Under the pieces are notes generated by a model. That model was not told where the DNA came from and ran no database searches. It saw only the letters and a program-made list of their open reading frames with translations. A program made the translations under genes and the position numbers. From assembly GCF_050613145.1 (NCBI RefSeq), contig NZ_CP192507.1, positions 1,302,001-1,366,000 on the forward strand: 64,000 bases of DNA, given 5' to 3'. This DNA comes from Lysinibacillus_B sp050613145. Lineage in GTDB: Bacteria; Bacillota; Bacilli; Bacillales_A; Planococcaceae. Of this stretch, positions 32,314 to 41,584 are shown piece by piece (the first letter of the stretch is position 1; each line of letters begins with the position of its first letter).

Positions 32314-33495
32314 ATGCGTTATTTAACAGCAGGTGAGTCTCACGGACCACAATTAACAACTATTATTGAGGGGTTACCATCCCTTTTACCAATTACAGCA
32401 GAGAAAATTAACTATGATTTAAAACGACGTCAAGGTGGACACGGTCGAGGGCGTCGTATGCAAATTGAAACAGATACTGTAGAAATCGTAGCAGGTGTAC
32501 GCCATGGTCAAACATTAGGGTCACCGGTTGCTCTTGTTGTCACAAATGATGACTGGAAGCATTGGACAAAAATTATGGGGGCAGCAGAATTACCAGAAGA
32601 TGTTGATCCAAACGAAATCAAACGTCAAATTTCACGTCCACGTCCAGGTCATGCCGATTTAGTAGGTGGGATGAAATACGGTCATCGCGATCTTCGTAAC
32701 GTGTTAGAACGCTCAAGTGCACGTGAAACAACAGTGCGTGTAGCAGTGGGGGCAGTAGCCAAAGCGTTATTAAATGAACTAGGGATTTCTATTGTGTCGT
32801 ACGTAACTGAGATTGCTGGAATTAAAGCAGATGTATCGAAGGTAGCGGGTAAATCAGCCGATGAAATCCGTACGATTGTAGAGGAAGATCCATGTTACAC
32901 GGTGGATTCTGAAGCATCGGCAAAAATGGTCGAAGCGATTGACGAAGCGAAAAAAGCGGGAGACTCCATCGGCGGTATTGTAGAAGTCATCATCGAAGGC
33001 TTACCAGCAGGTATCGGCTCTTATGTGCATTATGACCGTAAGTTAGATGGTAAATTAGCACAAGCAATGCTTTCAATTAATGCATTTAAAGGTGTGGAGT
33101 TTGGTATTGGTTTTGAAGCAGCACGTCTTCCAGGCTCACAAGTGCATGATGAAATTATTTGGGACGAAGAAAAGGGCTATACACGTAAAACGAATAATCT
33201 TGGTGGTTTAGAGGGCGGTATGACAACGGGGATGCCGATTGTTGTCCGCGGTGTGATGAAGCCAATTCCAACGCTGTATAAACCGCTAAATAGTGTAGAT
33301 ATCGAAACAAAAGAAGTGTTTAAGGCGAGTGTAGAGCGTAGTGATAGTTGTGCAGTACCAGCAGCATCTGTTGTAGCAGAGCATGTGATTGCATGGGAAA
33401 TCGCAGCGGCTATCGTGGACCAATTCCATAGCGACCAATTGCCACAGTTAAAAGCGCAATTAGATGCGATGCGTACGTACACAAAGGAGTACTAA
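32314..33495 (+). CDS. aroC: Chorismate synthase
   Basis: A 393-residue enzyme converting EPSP to chorismate with reduced FMN. MRYLTAGESHGPQLTTIIEG at the start, RRQGGHGRGRRM, the SRPRPGHADLVGGMKY block, ARETTVRVAVGAVAK and DHVIA/AEHVIAWEIAAAIV near the end are diagnostic. First gene of the aromatic operon; called aroF in B. subtilis. GAAGGGAGAAAG ribosome site. Confidence 0.97.
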   Translation: MRYLTAGESHGPQLTTIIEGLPSLLPITAEKINYDLKRRQGGHGRGRRMQIETDTVEIVAGVRHGQTLGSPVALVVTNDDWKHWTKIMGAAELPEDVDPNEIKRQISRPRPGHADLVGGMKYGHRDLRNVLERSSARETTVRVAVGAVAKALLNELGISIVSYVTEIAGIKADVSKVAGKSADEIRTIVEEDPCYTVDSEASAKMVEAIDEAKKAGDSIGGIVEVIIEGLPAGIGSYVHYDRKLDGKLAQAMLSINAFKGVEFGIGFEAARLPGSQVHDEIIWDEEKGYTRKTNNLGGLEGGMTTGMPIVVRGVMKPIPTLYKPLNSVDIETKEVFKASVERSDSCAVPAASVVAEHVIAWEIAAAIVDQFHSDQLPQLKAQLDAMRTYTKEY

Positions 33496-33496
33496 G

Positions 33497-34585
33497 ATGA
33501 ATATTCCAGTACGAGCAGCTTCACATCAATATGAAGTAGTGATTGGCAACGGGATGTTAAAAGCCGCCTTGGAAAGCTATAAGGCGTTATTTGATCAAGC
33601 AGATAAAATCATCGTTTTAACCGATCAACACGTGTGGGCGGCACAAGAGGGCTATTTCAAGTCTGCTTGCCCGTACCACTTCCATGTCTTTGTCATGCCA
33701 GCAGGTGAAGCTTGTAAATCATTTGAGAATTTTAATGCCGCACAGACCTTTTTACTAGAACAAAAATGTACACGCAAATCGCTTGTCATTGCATTTGGTG
33801 GCGGTGCAGTAGGGGACTTAGCGGGCTTTGTTGCCGCGACGTACATGCGTGGTATTCCGTTTATTCAAGTGCCGACAACGATTTTAGCGCATGATTCAGC
33901 AGTCGGTGGTAAGACGGCGATCAACCACGCGCTAGGCAAAAATATGATTGGCGCCTTTTATCAACCGGAAGCGGTACTGTATGATACACAGTTTTTAGCG
34001 ACACTGCCTATTCGTGAAGTACGTTCAGGGATGACAGAAGTGATTAAACATGCGATGATTTCAAATCCACAATGGTTACAGGAAATCATGCAAAAAAATG
34101 TAACGACACTGGATGAACCAACATTGGCAGATTATTTAGCTAAAGGCGTACAAGTAAAGGCGAAAATCGTAGAAGAAGATGAAACGGAACAATCTGTTCG
34201 TAAGTTTTTAAACCTGGGTCATACTTACGGTCATGCAATGGAAGCAGCAGCAGGTTACGGTGGCTTAGCGCACGGTGAAGCAGTGATGATCGGCCTTGTG
34301 TATTGTTTGTTATTAAGTGAACGTTACGGTCAGATTACACGTGAATTCACAATTGATTTTTACAAATTTGCGCGTCATAACGGTTATCCGTTTGAAGCTG
34401 TACATGACTATACATTTGAGGAACTAACAGATTATTTATTAAAAGATAAAAAAGCAGATTACGGGGAATTACAATTTGTCTTACTAGAAGAGATCGGTAA
34501 ACCGTATGTGAAGAAAATTGAACTTTCGGAATGTAAGGAAATCGATGCAGAATTACGACAATTATTAACGGAGGTGCACGAATGA
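33497..34585 (+). CDS. aroB: 3-dehydroquinate synthase
   Basis: A 362-residue NAD- and zinc-dependent enzyme making 3-dehydroquinate from DAHP. VIAFGGGAVGDLAGFVAATY, RGIPFIQVPTTILAHDSAVG, GMTEVIKHAMI and LNLGHTYGHAMEAAAGYG (zinc ligands Glu and His) are present. It starts one base after the aroC stop (AAGGAG inside the aroC end) and overlaps aroH by four bases. Confidence 0.96.
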   Translation: MNIPVRAASHQYEVVIGNGMLKAALESYKALFDQADKIIVLTDQHVWAAQEGYFKSACPYHFHVFVMPAGEACKSFENFNAAQTFLLEQKCTRKSLVIAFGGGAVGDLAGFVAATYMRGIPFIQVPTTILAHDSAVGGKTAINHALGKNMIGAFYQPEAVLYDTQFLATLPIREVRSGMTEVIKHAMISNPQWLQEIMQKNVTTLDEPTLADYLAKGVQVKAKIVEEDETEQSVRKFLNLGHTYGHAMEAAAGYGGLAHGEAVMIGLVYCLLLSERYGQITREFTIDFYKFARHNGYPFEAVHDYTFEELTDYLLKDKKADYGELQFVLLEEIGKPYVKKIELSECKEIDAELRQLLTEVHE

Positions 34586-34947
34586 TTCGCGGTGTTCGAG
34601 GGGCAACAACAATTCAATCAGATACAGCTGAACTGGTATGGAGCGAAACAGCATCACTTGTGTTAGAAATGGTAAAAGTAAATCAGATTGACCCAGCAGA
34701 CATCGCTTCTGTTACTATTTCAACAACGACTGATATTAAATCAGCATTCCCAGCAAAATCAGTACGTTCGATGGCAGGATGGCAATACGTACCCATTATG
34801 TGTATGCATGAAATGGATGTGCCAGGCGGCTTGCCGCTTTGTATTCGTGTCCTGATGCATGTCAATACGGACGTAGTGCAAAAAGACATTCAGCATGTAT
34901 ACTTAAACGAGGCAGTCAAATTAAGACCGGATTTAGTTCGTAAATAG
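34582..34947 (+). CDS. aroH: Chorismate mutase, AroH type
   Basis: A 121-residue trimeric chorismate mutase converting chorismate to prephenate. MIRGVRGATTIQSDTAE opens the protein with the active-site Arg; SVTISTTTDIKSAFPAKSVR, PIMCMHEMDVPGGLPLCIRV and the terminal VYLNEAVKLRPDL complete the pattern. ATGA overlap with aroB. In B. subtilis trpEDCFBA follows; here hisC follows directly after 14 bases. Confidence 0.96.
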   Translation: MIRGVRGATTIQSDTAELVWSETASLVLEMVKVNQIDPADIASVTISTTTDIKSAFPAKSVRSMAGWQYVPIMCMHEMDVPGGLPLCIRVLMHVNTDVVQKDIQHVYLNEAVKLRPDLVRK

Positions 34948-34961
34948 AGGAGTCGGTAAGG

Positions 34962-36062
34962 ATGAAATGGAAACAACAAATTCACGGAATGAAAGCATAC
35001 CAACCAGGTAAACCAATGGAAGAAGTAAAGGCAATGTATGGCTTAGATGAAGTAGTAAAGCTTGCATCAAATGAAAATCCATTTGGCAGCTCGCCAAAAG
35101 TAAAAGCGTTTTTACAAAGTGATGCATCGAATCATGCAATCTATCCAGATGGCTACGCACAAAACTTACGTACATCGGTAGCGAATCACCTTGGTGTAAA
35201 AGAGACAGAATTAATTTTTGGTAACGGTTCGGACGATTTAATTGCCATTATTACACGTGCATTGTTGTATCCAGGTGTTAACACTGTAATGGCAGACCCA
35301 TCATTCTCTCAATATTGGCACAATGCTGAAGTCGAAGGGGCAGAAGTACGCAAAATTCCTTGTGTAGATGGTCGTCACGATTTAGAGGCCATGTTAGCAG
35401 CAATCGATGAAAATACATCTGTCGTATGGGTTTGTAGCCCAAATAACCCGACAGGTACAATCGTAACAGATGTCGAATTACAAAGCTTCTTAAAGCAAGT
35501 ACCATCTGATGTGCTTGTCGTGTTAGATGAAGCGTATATCGAGTACGTAAATGATCCAGCACATGAGCCGACATTGAAATATTTCCGTGAATATGAAAAT
35601 GTGATTTTACTTCGTACATTTTCAAAAGCGTACGGTCTAGCGTCATTCCGCGTTGGCTACGGTATTGCGCAAGAGCAGGTCATTGCTAAGTTAGATCCAG
35701 TACGTGCACCATTTAATAACACCATTTTAAGTCAAACAGTAGCTGTCGTAGCACTTGAGGACCAAGACTACATCGCACAATGCTGTGAAGCAAATGAAAA
35801 AGGGAAGGCACAGTATGTTGCTTGGTGTGAAAAGCACGGTTTACATTACTACCCTTCGCAAACAAACTTCGTATTATTTGAAGTAAAAGCGGATAGCAAT
35901 GTTGTGTTTGAAGAAATGATGAAGCGCGGCTTTATTATTCGCAGTGGTGCAGCGCTTGGAGCACCAGGCTATATTCGTGTGACGATTGGTACGGAAGAAC
36001 AAAATGCTAAATTCTTATCGCTTCTTGAAGAAGTCCTAACAGAACAAGGTGTGTTTGCATGA
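34962..36062 (+). CDS. hisC: Histidinol-phosphate aminotransferase
   Basis: A 366-residue PLP enzyme used in histidine and, in Bacillus, also tyrosine and phenylalanine synthesis. KLASNENPFGSSPKV, the active-site block LLRTFSKAYGLASFRVGYGI with the PLP Lys near residue 225, and FVLFEV/IIRSGAALGAPGYIRVTIGT are present. AGAGGAGTCGGTAAGG ribosome region; overlaps tyrA by four bases. Confidence 0.95.
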   Translation: MKWKQQIHGMKAYQPGKPMEEVKAMYGLDEVVKLASNENPFGSSPKVKAFLQSDASNHAIYPDGYAQNLRTSVANHLGVKETELIFGNGSDDLIAIITRALLYPGVNTVMADPSFSQYWHNAEVEGAEVRKIPCVDGRHDLEAMLAAIDENTSVVWVCSPNNPTGTIVTDVELQSFLKQVPSDVLVVLDEAYIEYVNDPAHEPTLKYFREYENVILLRTFSKAYGLASFRVGYGIAQEQVIAKLDPVRAPFNNTILSQTVAVVALEDQDYIAQCCEANEKGKAQYVAWCEKHGLHYYPSQTNFVLFEVKADSNVVFEEMMKRGFIIRSGAALGAPGYIRVTIGTEEQNAKFLSLLEEVLTEQGVFA

Positions 36063-37156
36063 CGCGTAATGTCCTTGTCATTGGATTAGGGTTAATCGGC
36101 GGTTCTATCGCATTAGCCCTTCAAAAAGCACCACAAACAAAAATTTACGGGTTTGATGCGCTTCCTCAAACGAGAGAATTGGCAAAAACCTTAAATGTCG
36201 TACATGAAATTGTAGAAAACCCTGCACAAGTTGCGGATAAAATGGACTTTATTATTTTTGGTACACCTGTCAGTGCTACATTAACGTGGATGGAGCAATT
36301 AAAGGACTGGGTACTAAAAAAGAATGTTATTGTGACGGATACAGGTAGTACAAAGGCGTTAATTATGAAAAAGGCTGAGGAACTGAAGGAGATGGGTATC
36401 ACCTTTATCGGTGGACATCCAATGGCTGGTTCACATAAAAGTGGTGTAACAGCTGCAAAACCGTATCTTTTTGAAAATGCGTACTATATGTTAACGCCGT
36501 TTGAAGATGAAAAGCCTGAAACAATCGAGAAACTGGAAGATTTGCTGAAATACACAATTGGAAAGCTTGTCAAAGTTGATGCCACAGAGCATGATCATAT
36601 GACGGCTGTTGTGAGCCATTTCCCGCATATTGTGGCAGCATCCCTTGTGCATCAGCTGCAGCTTGAAAATGCACAGCTCCCGATGACAAGATTGCTTGCT
36701 GCTGGTGGTTTCCGTGATATCACACGTATCGCATCGTCCAATCCCATTTTATGGCGTGATATTACCTTACAAAACCGCGGGGAGCTAATTGACCAGCTGG
36801 AACAGTGGACGGCTGAAATGAATCGTGTAAAGTCGCTTTTACAAGATGGTAGTCAAGATATGATTGAACAATATTTTGCGGTGGCAAAACAAGTGCGTGA
36901 TGCCTTACCAACATCAGCTGGTGCACTATTTGTACCGTACGATTTATATGTCGATATCCCAGACTATCCAGGGGTTATTTCCGAAGTAACAGGGTACTTA
37001 GCAGAAGATAATATTAGCATTACAAATATTCGTATTGTCGAGACACGAGAAGACGTCTTCGGTATTTTAGTCATTAGCTTTAGTTCAGGGGATGACCGTG
37101 AGCGTGCGGTAAAATGCATTGCTAGAAGAGCTAATTTTGAAACATATATTTCATAA
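36059..37156 (+). CDS. tyrA: Prephenate dehydrogenase with ACT domain
   Basis: A 365-residue NAD-dependent enzyme oxidising prephenate to 4-hydroxyphenylpyruvate. VLVIGLGLIGGSIALALQK (NAD motif) at residue 5, TDTGSTKALI, FIGGHPMAGSHKSGV and AVVSHFPHIVAASLV follow. A C-terminal ACT domain (about 293-365, VDIPDYPGVISEVTGYLAED) suggests feedback control by an amino acid, presumably tyrosine. ATGA overlap with hisC. Confidence 0.95.
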   Translation: MTRNVLVIGLGLIGGSIALALQKAPQTKIYGFDALPQTRELAKTLNVVHEIVENPAQVADKMDFIIFGTPVSATLTWMEQLKDWVLKKNVIVTDTGSTKALIMKKAEELKEMGITFIGGHPMAGSHKSGVTAAKPYLFENAYYMLTPFEDEKPETIEKLEDLLKYTIGKLVKVDATEHDHMTAVVSHFPHIVAASLVHQLQLENAQLPMTRLLAAGGFRDITRIASSNPILWRDITLQNRGELIDQLEQWTAEMNRVKSLLQDGSQDMIEQYFAVAKQVRDALPTSAGALFVPYDLYVDIPDYPGVISEVTGYLAEDNISITNIRIVETREDVFGILVISFSSGDDRERAVKCIARRANFETYIS

Positions 37157-37159
37157 AAG

Positions 37160-37190
37160 GCAAAAAGCATAATCGCTTTTTGCTCTTTTT
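37160..37190 (+). terminator. Intrinsic terminator between tyrA and aroA
   Basis: GCAAAAAGC pairs with GCTTTTTGC around a six-base loop, followed by TCTTTTT. It may let aroA be expressed at a lower level from the upstream promoter. Confidence 0.75.
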
Positions 37191-37210
37191 CACAAGGAGG
37201 TTTCTGCACT

Positions 37211-38497
37211 ATGAAGGTAATAGATTACAATCGTCCAAGTTTGCGTGGGGCAATTCAAGTACCAGGGGATAAATCCATTTCACATCGTTCCGTTATGTTT
37301 GGAGCTATTGCAGAAGGCACAACGACGGTTGAAGGCTTCCTACTAGGAGAAGATTGCTTAAGTACAATCGACTGTTTCCGTAAACTTGGGGTTCAAATTG
37401 ATGTAGACGGGACAAATGTCAAAATTGAAAGCGCGGGCATTGATGCTTGGGAAGAACCGAAAGAGGTGCTATATACGGGAAATTCGGGGACAACAACGCG
37501 CCTAATGCTTGGTATATTATCCGGCACTAACCTACATACAATTATGACAGGTGATGCCTCTATCGGAAAACGTCCAATGCGCCGCGTGGTCGATCCGCTT
37601 CGCCAAATGGGTGCACAAATTGCAGGGCGTGCAGGTGGCCAATATACACCACTTGCTATTCAAGGGACAGAGCTACAGGCGATTGATTACACAATGCCTG
37701 TTGCAAGTGCCCAGGTGAAGTCTGCTATTTTACTGGCTGGTCTTCGTGCAAAAGGCACAACGATTGTGCGTGAATCAGAAGTGTCACGTGATCACACAGA
37801 GCGCATGCTACGTCAGTTTGGAGCGAAAGTAGATGTAACAGAGGGAGTTGTGTCATTTGAAGGCGGTCAAAAGCTAGTAGGTACACATGTAAAAGTGCCT
37901 GGTGATATTTCATCTGCGGCCTTTTTCTTAGTAGCTGGAGCGATTGCAAAGGATAGTGAAGTTGTTATAGAAAATGTCGGTGTGAATGAAACACGTGATG
38001 GTATTATTGATGTATTAACGGCAATGGGTGCTAATATGAGCATGATGGTAGAAGGTGAAACGGTAGCAGAGCCGACTGCAACGATTACAATTCGTACGTC
38101 TCATTTACATGGCACGACTATCGAAGGTGCGATTATTCCACGTTTAATCGATGAAATTCCGATTCTAGCTTTACTAGCAACGCAAGCGAATGGACAAACG
38201 ATTATAAAAGATGCGGAAGAATTAAAAGTAAAAGAAACCGATCGCATTACAGCTGTTGTAACAGAGCTAAAAAAATTAGGTGCTGATATTGAAGCAACAG
38301 ATGATGGGATGATTATTAATGGGCCGACACCATTACAGGGGGGTTCCTTAAAATCGTACGGTGACCATCGTATTGGGATGATGGCAGCAGTTGCAGCACT
38401 TATAACAGATGAGCCAATCCAATTAGATGATGCCGAATGTATAGCTGTGTCCTATCCGACATTTTTTGAGCATGTACATTCCTTAATTGTAAGATAA
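37211..38497 (+). CDS. aroA: EPSP synthase (3-phosphoshikimate 1-carboxyvinyltransferase)
   Basis: A 428-residue enzyme joining shikimate-3-phosphate and PEP. GAIQVPGDKSISHRSVMFGA at the start, GNSGTTTRLMLGILSG, GDASIGKRPMRRVVDPL, and LKVKETDRI and YGDHRIGMMAAVAAL near the end are diagnostic. The GNSGTTTR rather than GNAGTAMR motif indicates a class II type enzyme, the class usually less sensitive to glyphosate. Called aroE in B. subtilis. AAGGAGG ribosome site. Confidence 0.96.
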   Translation: MKVIDYNRPSLRGAIQVPGDKSISHRSVMFGAIAEGTTTVEGFLLGEDCLSTIDCFRKLGVQIDVDGTNVKIESAGIDAWEEPKEVLYTGNSGTTTRLMLGILSGTNLHTIMTGDASIGKRPMRRVVDPLRQMGAQIAGRAGGQYTPLAIQGTELQAIDYTMPVASAQVKSAILLAGLRAKGTTIVRESEVSRDHTERMLRQFGAKVDVTEGVVSFEGGQKLVGTHVKVPGDISSAAFFLVAGAIAKDSEVVIENVGVNETRDGIIDVLTAMGANMSMMVEGETVAEPTATITIRTSHLHGTTIEGAIIPRLIDEIPILALLATQANGQTIIKDAEELKVKETDRITAVVTELKKLGADIEATDDGMIINGPTPLQGGSLKSYGDHRIGMMAAVAALITDEPIQLDDAECIAVSYPTFFEHVHSLIVR

Positions 38498-38505
38498 TTC
38501 AAATG

Positions 38506-38548
38506 AATGAGTTATTTCGAAATACTATTTGAAATAACTCATTTTCCT
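38506..38548 (+). terminator. Intrinsic terminator of aroA
   Basis: AATGAGTTATTTC pairs with GAAATAACTCATT, followed by TTCCTTG. Confidence 0.8.
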
Positions 38549-38611
38549 TGTTTAGCGTGTTATAGTCCTGTAGCATAAGGAATAATAAAGATAGAAAAGG
38601 TGAACGCTAGA

Positions 38612-39856
38612 ATGAAGGAAATGTTACAAGCAATTCAAGAAGGGGATTTGCAGCGTATTAATGCATTTTTAGAAACATTTTTAATGAACGAGGCACCCGG
38701 GGAGCAATACGAAGTAGCGGAGCTTCTGATGCAGTATGGTTATTTAGAGGAAGCGAATCGGGTGCTGGAGCATTTAGCCTTTTTATTCGCAGATGAAGCG
38801 CAAATTATCATTGATCGCGCCAATGTGTGTATGGAAATGGGCAATGAGGATGAAGCGCTTGAATTGTTATTATCGGTACCAAGTGATGCACCAGAATATC
38901 CACAAGCCTTACTGGTGATGGCGGATTATTACCAAATGCAAGGGTTGTTTGAAGTAGCAGAAAAGCGAATCAATGAAGCGCTGGAGCTATTACCAAATGA
39001 ACCATTACTACAGTTTGCTAAGGCAGAGTTATTATTTGAGACAGGTCGTTTTATAGAAGCTGCTCGCATTTATGAAGAATTGTACGAGCAAGAGAAGCAA
39101 TTTGCGGGTATTTTGCTTGCGGCACGTTTAGCGGAAGTATACCGTGCAGGCGCTGCGTATGAAACGGCACTTGAGTATTATATGGAGGCACTTGAAGAAG
39201 AAGTAACGCCAGACTTATTATTCGGCTCAGCCTATGCAGCGTTTCAATCAGCAAAGTATGAAACGGCCATTACGCAGCTAGAAGATTTAAAAGAACTAGA
39301 CCCAGATTATTTTGCCGCCTATTTATTGCTTGCACAAAGCTATGCAATGCTAGAAGATAATACACGTGCTTATCAAACGATTCAAGAAGGTTTAGCGCGG
39401 GATGAGTACGATAAGTCCCTTTATTTATTTGCAGGGAAAATGGCGTTGAAGAACAACTTGCCAGAAGAAGCTGAACCCTATTTACAACAGGCCATTGCGT
39501 TAGATCCAGAATATATGGAAGCAATTCTTGTCTTAATCGCCATTTATGCACAGCAGGAACGCTATGAAGCAGTAATCGATTTATTTGAGAGTGTGCAAAA
39601 AGAAGGTTTTGACTGGGGAGCCCTTTACCCTTACGTAGCAGACGCGTATGATAAAGAGGAGGCGTATGACAAAGCATATGAAATTTACAAAAGCGCATAT
39701 AATGAGTTTAAAGAAGATGTAGCGTTTTTGGAGAAGTATTGCTACTTTCTTTTAGAGGATGGGAAGCGCGATGAAGCATATGTGGTAGCAAAACAGCTCG
39801 CTCTTTTGGAACCAACAGAGCAAGAGTGGCAAAACTTACTAGAACGTTTTGAATAA
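38612..39856 (+). CDS. ypiA: TPR-repeat protein (YpiA-like)
   Basis: A 414-residue soluble protein made almost entirely of tetratricopeptide repeats, strongly acidic. Clear units include EAEPYLQQAIALDPEYMEAI and AAYLLLAQSYAMLEDNTRAY. It acts as a protein-interaction scaffold of unknown partner. It lies between aroA and ypiB as in B. subtilis. I chose the ATG at 38612, nine bases after AAAGGTG, over the GTG at 38600. Confidence 0.88.
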   Translation: MKEMLQAIQEGDLQRINAFLETFLMNEAPGEQYEVAELLMQYGYLEEANRVLEHLAFLFADEAQIIIDRANVCMEMGNEDEALELLLSVPSDAPEYPQALLVMADYYQMQGLFEVAEKRINEALELLPNEPLLQFAKAELLFETGRFIEAARIYEELYEQEKQFAGILLAARLAEVYRAGAAYETALEYYMEALEEEVTPDLLFGSAYAAFQSAKYETAITQLEDLKELDPDYFAAYLLLAQSYAMLEDNTRAYQTIQEGLARDEYDKSLYLFAGKMALKNNLPEEAEPYLQQAIALDPEYMEAILVLIAIYAQQERYEAVIDLFESVQKEGFDWGALYPYVADAYDKEEAYDKAYEIYKSAYNEFKEDVAFLEKYCYFLLEDGKRDEAYVVAKQLALLEPTEQEWQNLLERFE

Positions 39857-39869
39857 AGGGGGGAATAGG

Positions 39870-40427
39870 ATGACTTCTTCCATCCCAGTATTAGAGAAAA
39901 AGACTTTTATTCGATGGTTTTTAAAAAATCATCAACTAAAAAGAAGAGAATGTGTGTGGATTTTAAATTATTTATTAAGCAATGATCGTCTACTTGAACA
40001 TGTCCATTTTGTAGAAGAAGCACATTATTGTCCGCGGGCAATGGTAATGTCTTCCGTCGAACATAATGGCGTACCATTTCGCTTTTATAAAGGGAATGTT
40101 ATGACAAGTGATGCAGAAAAGTCGTTTCATGATTTACGCTTGAATCCAGATGAAAGCATTTATATTCAAATTAATTTTCCAAATATACCTCCACACCTTC
40201 ACTACTTAGCGGTGCTCGAGGAAAACCCTTATATGCCAAAAACCCTTCATATAAGTGAAAAAGACCGTATAATTGCTGAACAATTATTAAAAAACAGTAT
40301 GGCAGCATTTCAAGAAGAAAAAATTTTACGAGATATTGATGCAGCACTTGACGCAGGGGATAAAGAACGCTTTTTTGAGTTATCCAATTTATTGCAAGCG
40401 CTAAAGCATACGTCATCACAACAATGA
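39870..40427 (+). CDS. ypiB: UPF0302 protein YpiB
   Basis: A 185-residue cytoplasmic protein of the UPF0302 family. Recognisable stretches are KKTFIRWFLKNHQLKRRECV and AHYCPRAMVMSS, followed by a helical C-terminal IDEAL-like segment (RDIDAALDAGDKERFFELSN). Function is not established. I chose the ATG at 39870, 13 bases after the ypiA stop, because AGGGGGGAA precedes it. Confidence 0.88.
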   Translation: MTSSIPVLEKKTFIRWFLKNHQLKRRECVWILNYLLSNDRLLEHVHFVEEAHYCPRAMVMSSVEHNGVPFRFYKGNVMTSDAEKSFHDLRLNPDESIYIQINFPNIPPHLHYLAVLEENPYMPKTLHISEKDRIIAEQLLKNSMAAFQEEKILRDIDAALDAGDKERFFELSNLLQALKHTSSQQ

Positions 40428-40449
40428 GTTTTGGAAGGAAGAAAGATCG

Positions 40450-40899
40450 ATGTTTTTTAATGTTAAAGATATGGAGCAAATTCACGCCCAAAAACAGTTT
40501 ATTGATACAGTGATTGTACCGTTACTCAGTTTAGAGTTTGCTGATGAACGTAGTAAGCAAAGTAGTTCTGCTGCAGAGTTTTTAATGTCACTAACAGCGT
40601 TTATCGAACAACAATTTAAAGGACGCCTATTAGTGACACCACCGTTTTCCTATATGGAGTCTTTAAAGGAAACGGTTGGCCCTGAAGCGATTGCAGCAGA
40701 ACTACAATCAGCAGGCTTTAAACATATCTTTTTTGTGACTTGTGATCATCATTGGACAACTAACAGTGATTCACTCCAAGTCGTTTGGTTACCATCCATT
40801 CCGTTAGAATCAATGGATAAAGCAGTGAAGCAAAGGATATTAGAAGATCAATTAAAACAAGTCATCCCAACCTTTACAAAAGTGTGGACAAGCCAGTAG
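40450..40899 (+). CDS. ypiF: DUF2487 protein YpiF
   Basis: A 149-residue soluble protein of the DUF2487 family: MFFNVKDMEQIHAQKQFIDT, VIVPLLSLEF and LLVTPPFSYMESLKE are the conserved parts. Its place directly before qcrABC matches B. subtilis ypiF and suggests a link to respiratory-complex assembly, unproven. GGAAGGAAGAAAG ribosome site. Confidence 0.85.
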   Translation: MFFNVKDMEQIHAQKQFIDTVIVPLLSLEFADERSKQSSSAAEFLMSLTAFIEQQFKGRLLVTPPFSYMESLKETVGPEAIAAELQSAGFKHIFFVTCDHHWTTNSDSLQVVWLPSIPLESMDKAVKQRILEDQLKQVIPTFTKVWTSQ

Positions 40900-41057
40900 A
40901 AGATTGATTCATTAAATGTTCACAATCCTTACTATTTCTGGGCAATGCTATATTGACCAACCTATTTTATTGATATATCATAGATATGTCCTAGTTATTA
41001 CTATTTGTAAAAGTATGTCCGTTGGACTGACCTTTTAAGTTAGAGGGGGGAAAAGGA

Positions 41058-41561
41058 TTGAGTAATAATCGAGTTACACGACGCCAATTTTTAACGTACA
41101 CAATTACAGGTGTAGGTGGATTCATGGCTGCTGGTATGTTAATGCCAATGGTACGCTTTGCAGTGGATCCATTATTACAGACAAAAGAAGAAGGAGACTT
41201 CATTTTAACTGGTCAGAAAATTGCGGATTTAACAGATCAGCCAGTAAAAGTTGACTTCTCATTCGAGCAAGTTGATGCTTGGTACAAGTCTGAGGTAACA
41301 GATGCGGCTTGGGTTTACAAAGAAGGTGATACTGTTGTTGCACTTTCACCAGTATGTAAGCACTTAGGTTGTACAGTAAACTGGGCTGGTGACCCTGAAC
41401 AACCAACTCGTTTCTTCTGTGCATGTCACGCAGGTCGTTATGAGAAAAATGGTGTGAACGTTCCAGGTACACCACCAACAGCAGCTTTAGACCAATATGA
41501 AGTGTCTGAAAAAGATGGTTTCTTAATGCTTGGGAAAAAAATAGCAAATGTTTTTGCATAA
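41058..41561 (+). CDS. qcrA: Menaquinol:cytochrome c reductase Rieske subunit
   Basis: A 167-residue iron-sulfur subunit of the cytochrome bc complex. A twin-arginine-like start (NNRVTRRQFLTYTITGVGGF) leads into one membrane segment. The Rieske cluster ligands are Cys100 and His102 (CKHLGC) and Cys121 and His124 (CACHAG), with Cys105 and Cys123 placed to form the disulfide. TTG start behind AGAGGGGGGAAAAGG. Operon qcrABC. Confidence 0.95.
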   Translation: MSNNRVTRRQFLTYTITGVGGFMAAGMLMPMVRFAVDPLLQTKEEGDFILTGQKIADLTDQPVKVDFSFEQVDAWYKSEVTDAAWVYKEGDTVVALSPVCKHLGCTVNWAGDPEQPTRFFCACHAGRYEKNGVNVPGTPPTAALDQYEVSEKDGFLMLGKKIANVFA

Positions 41562-41584
41562 TTAAGTTAGGGGGTACGACATCA

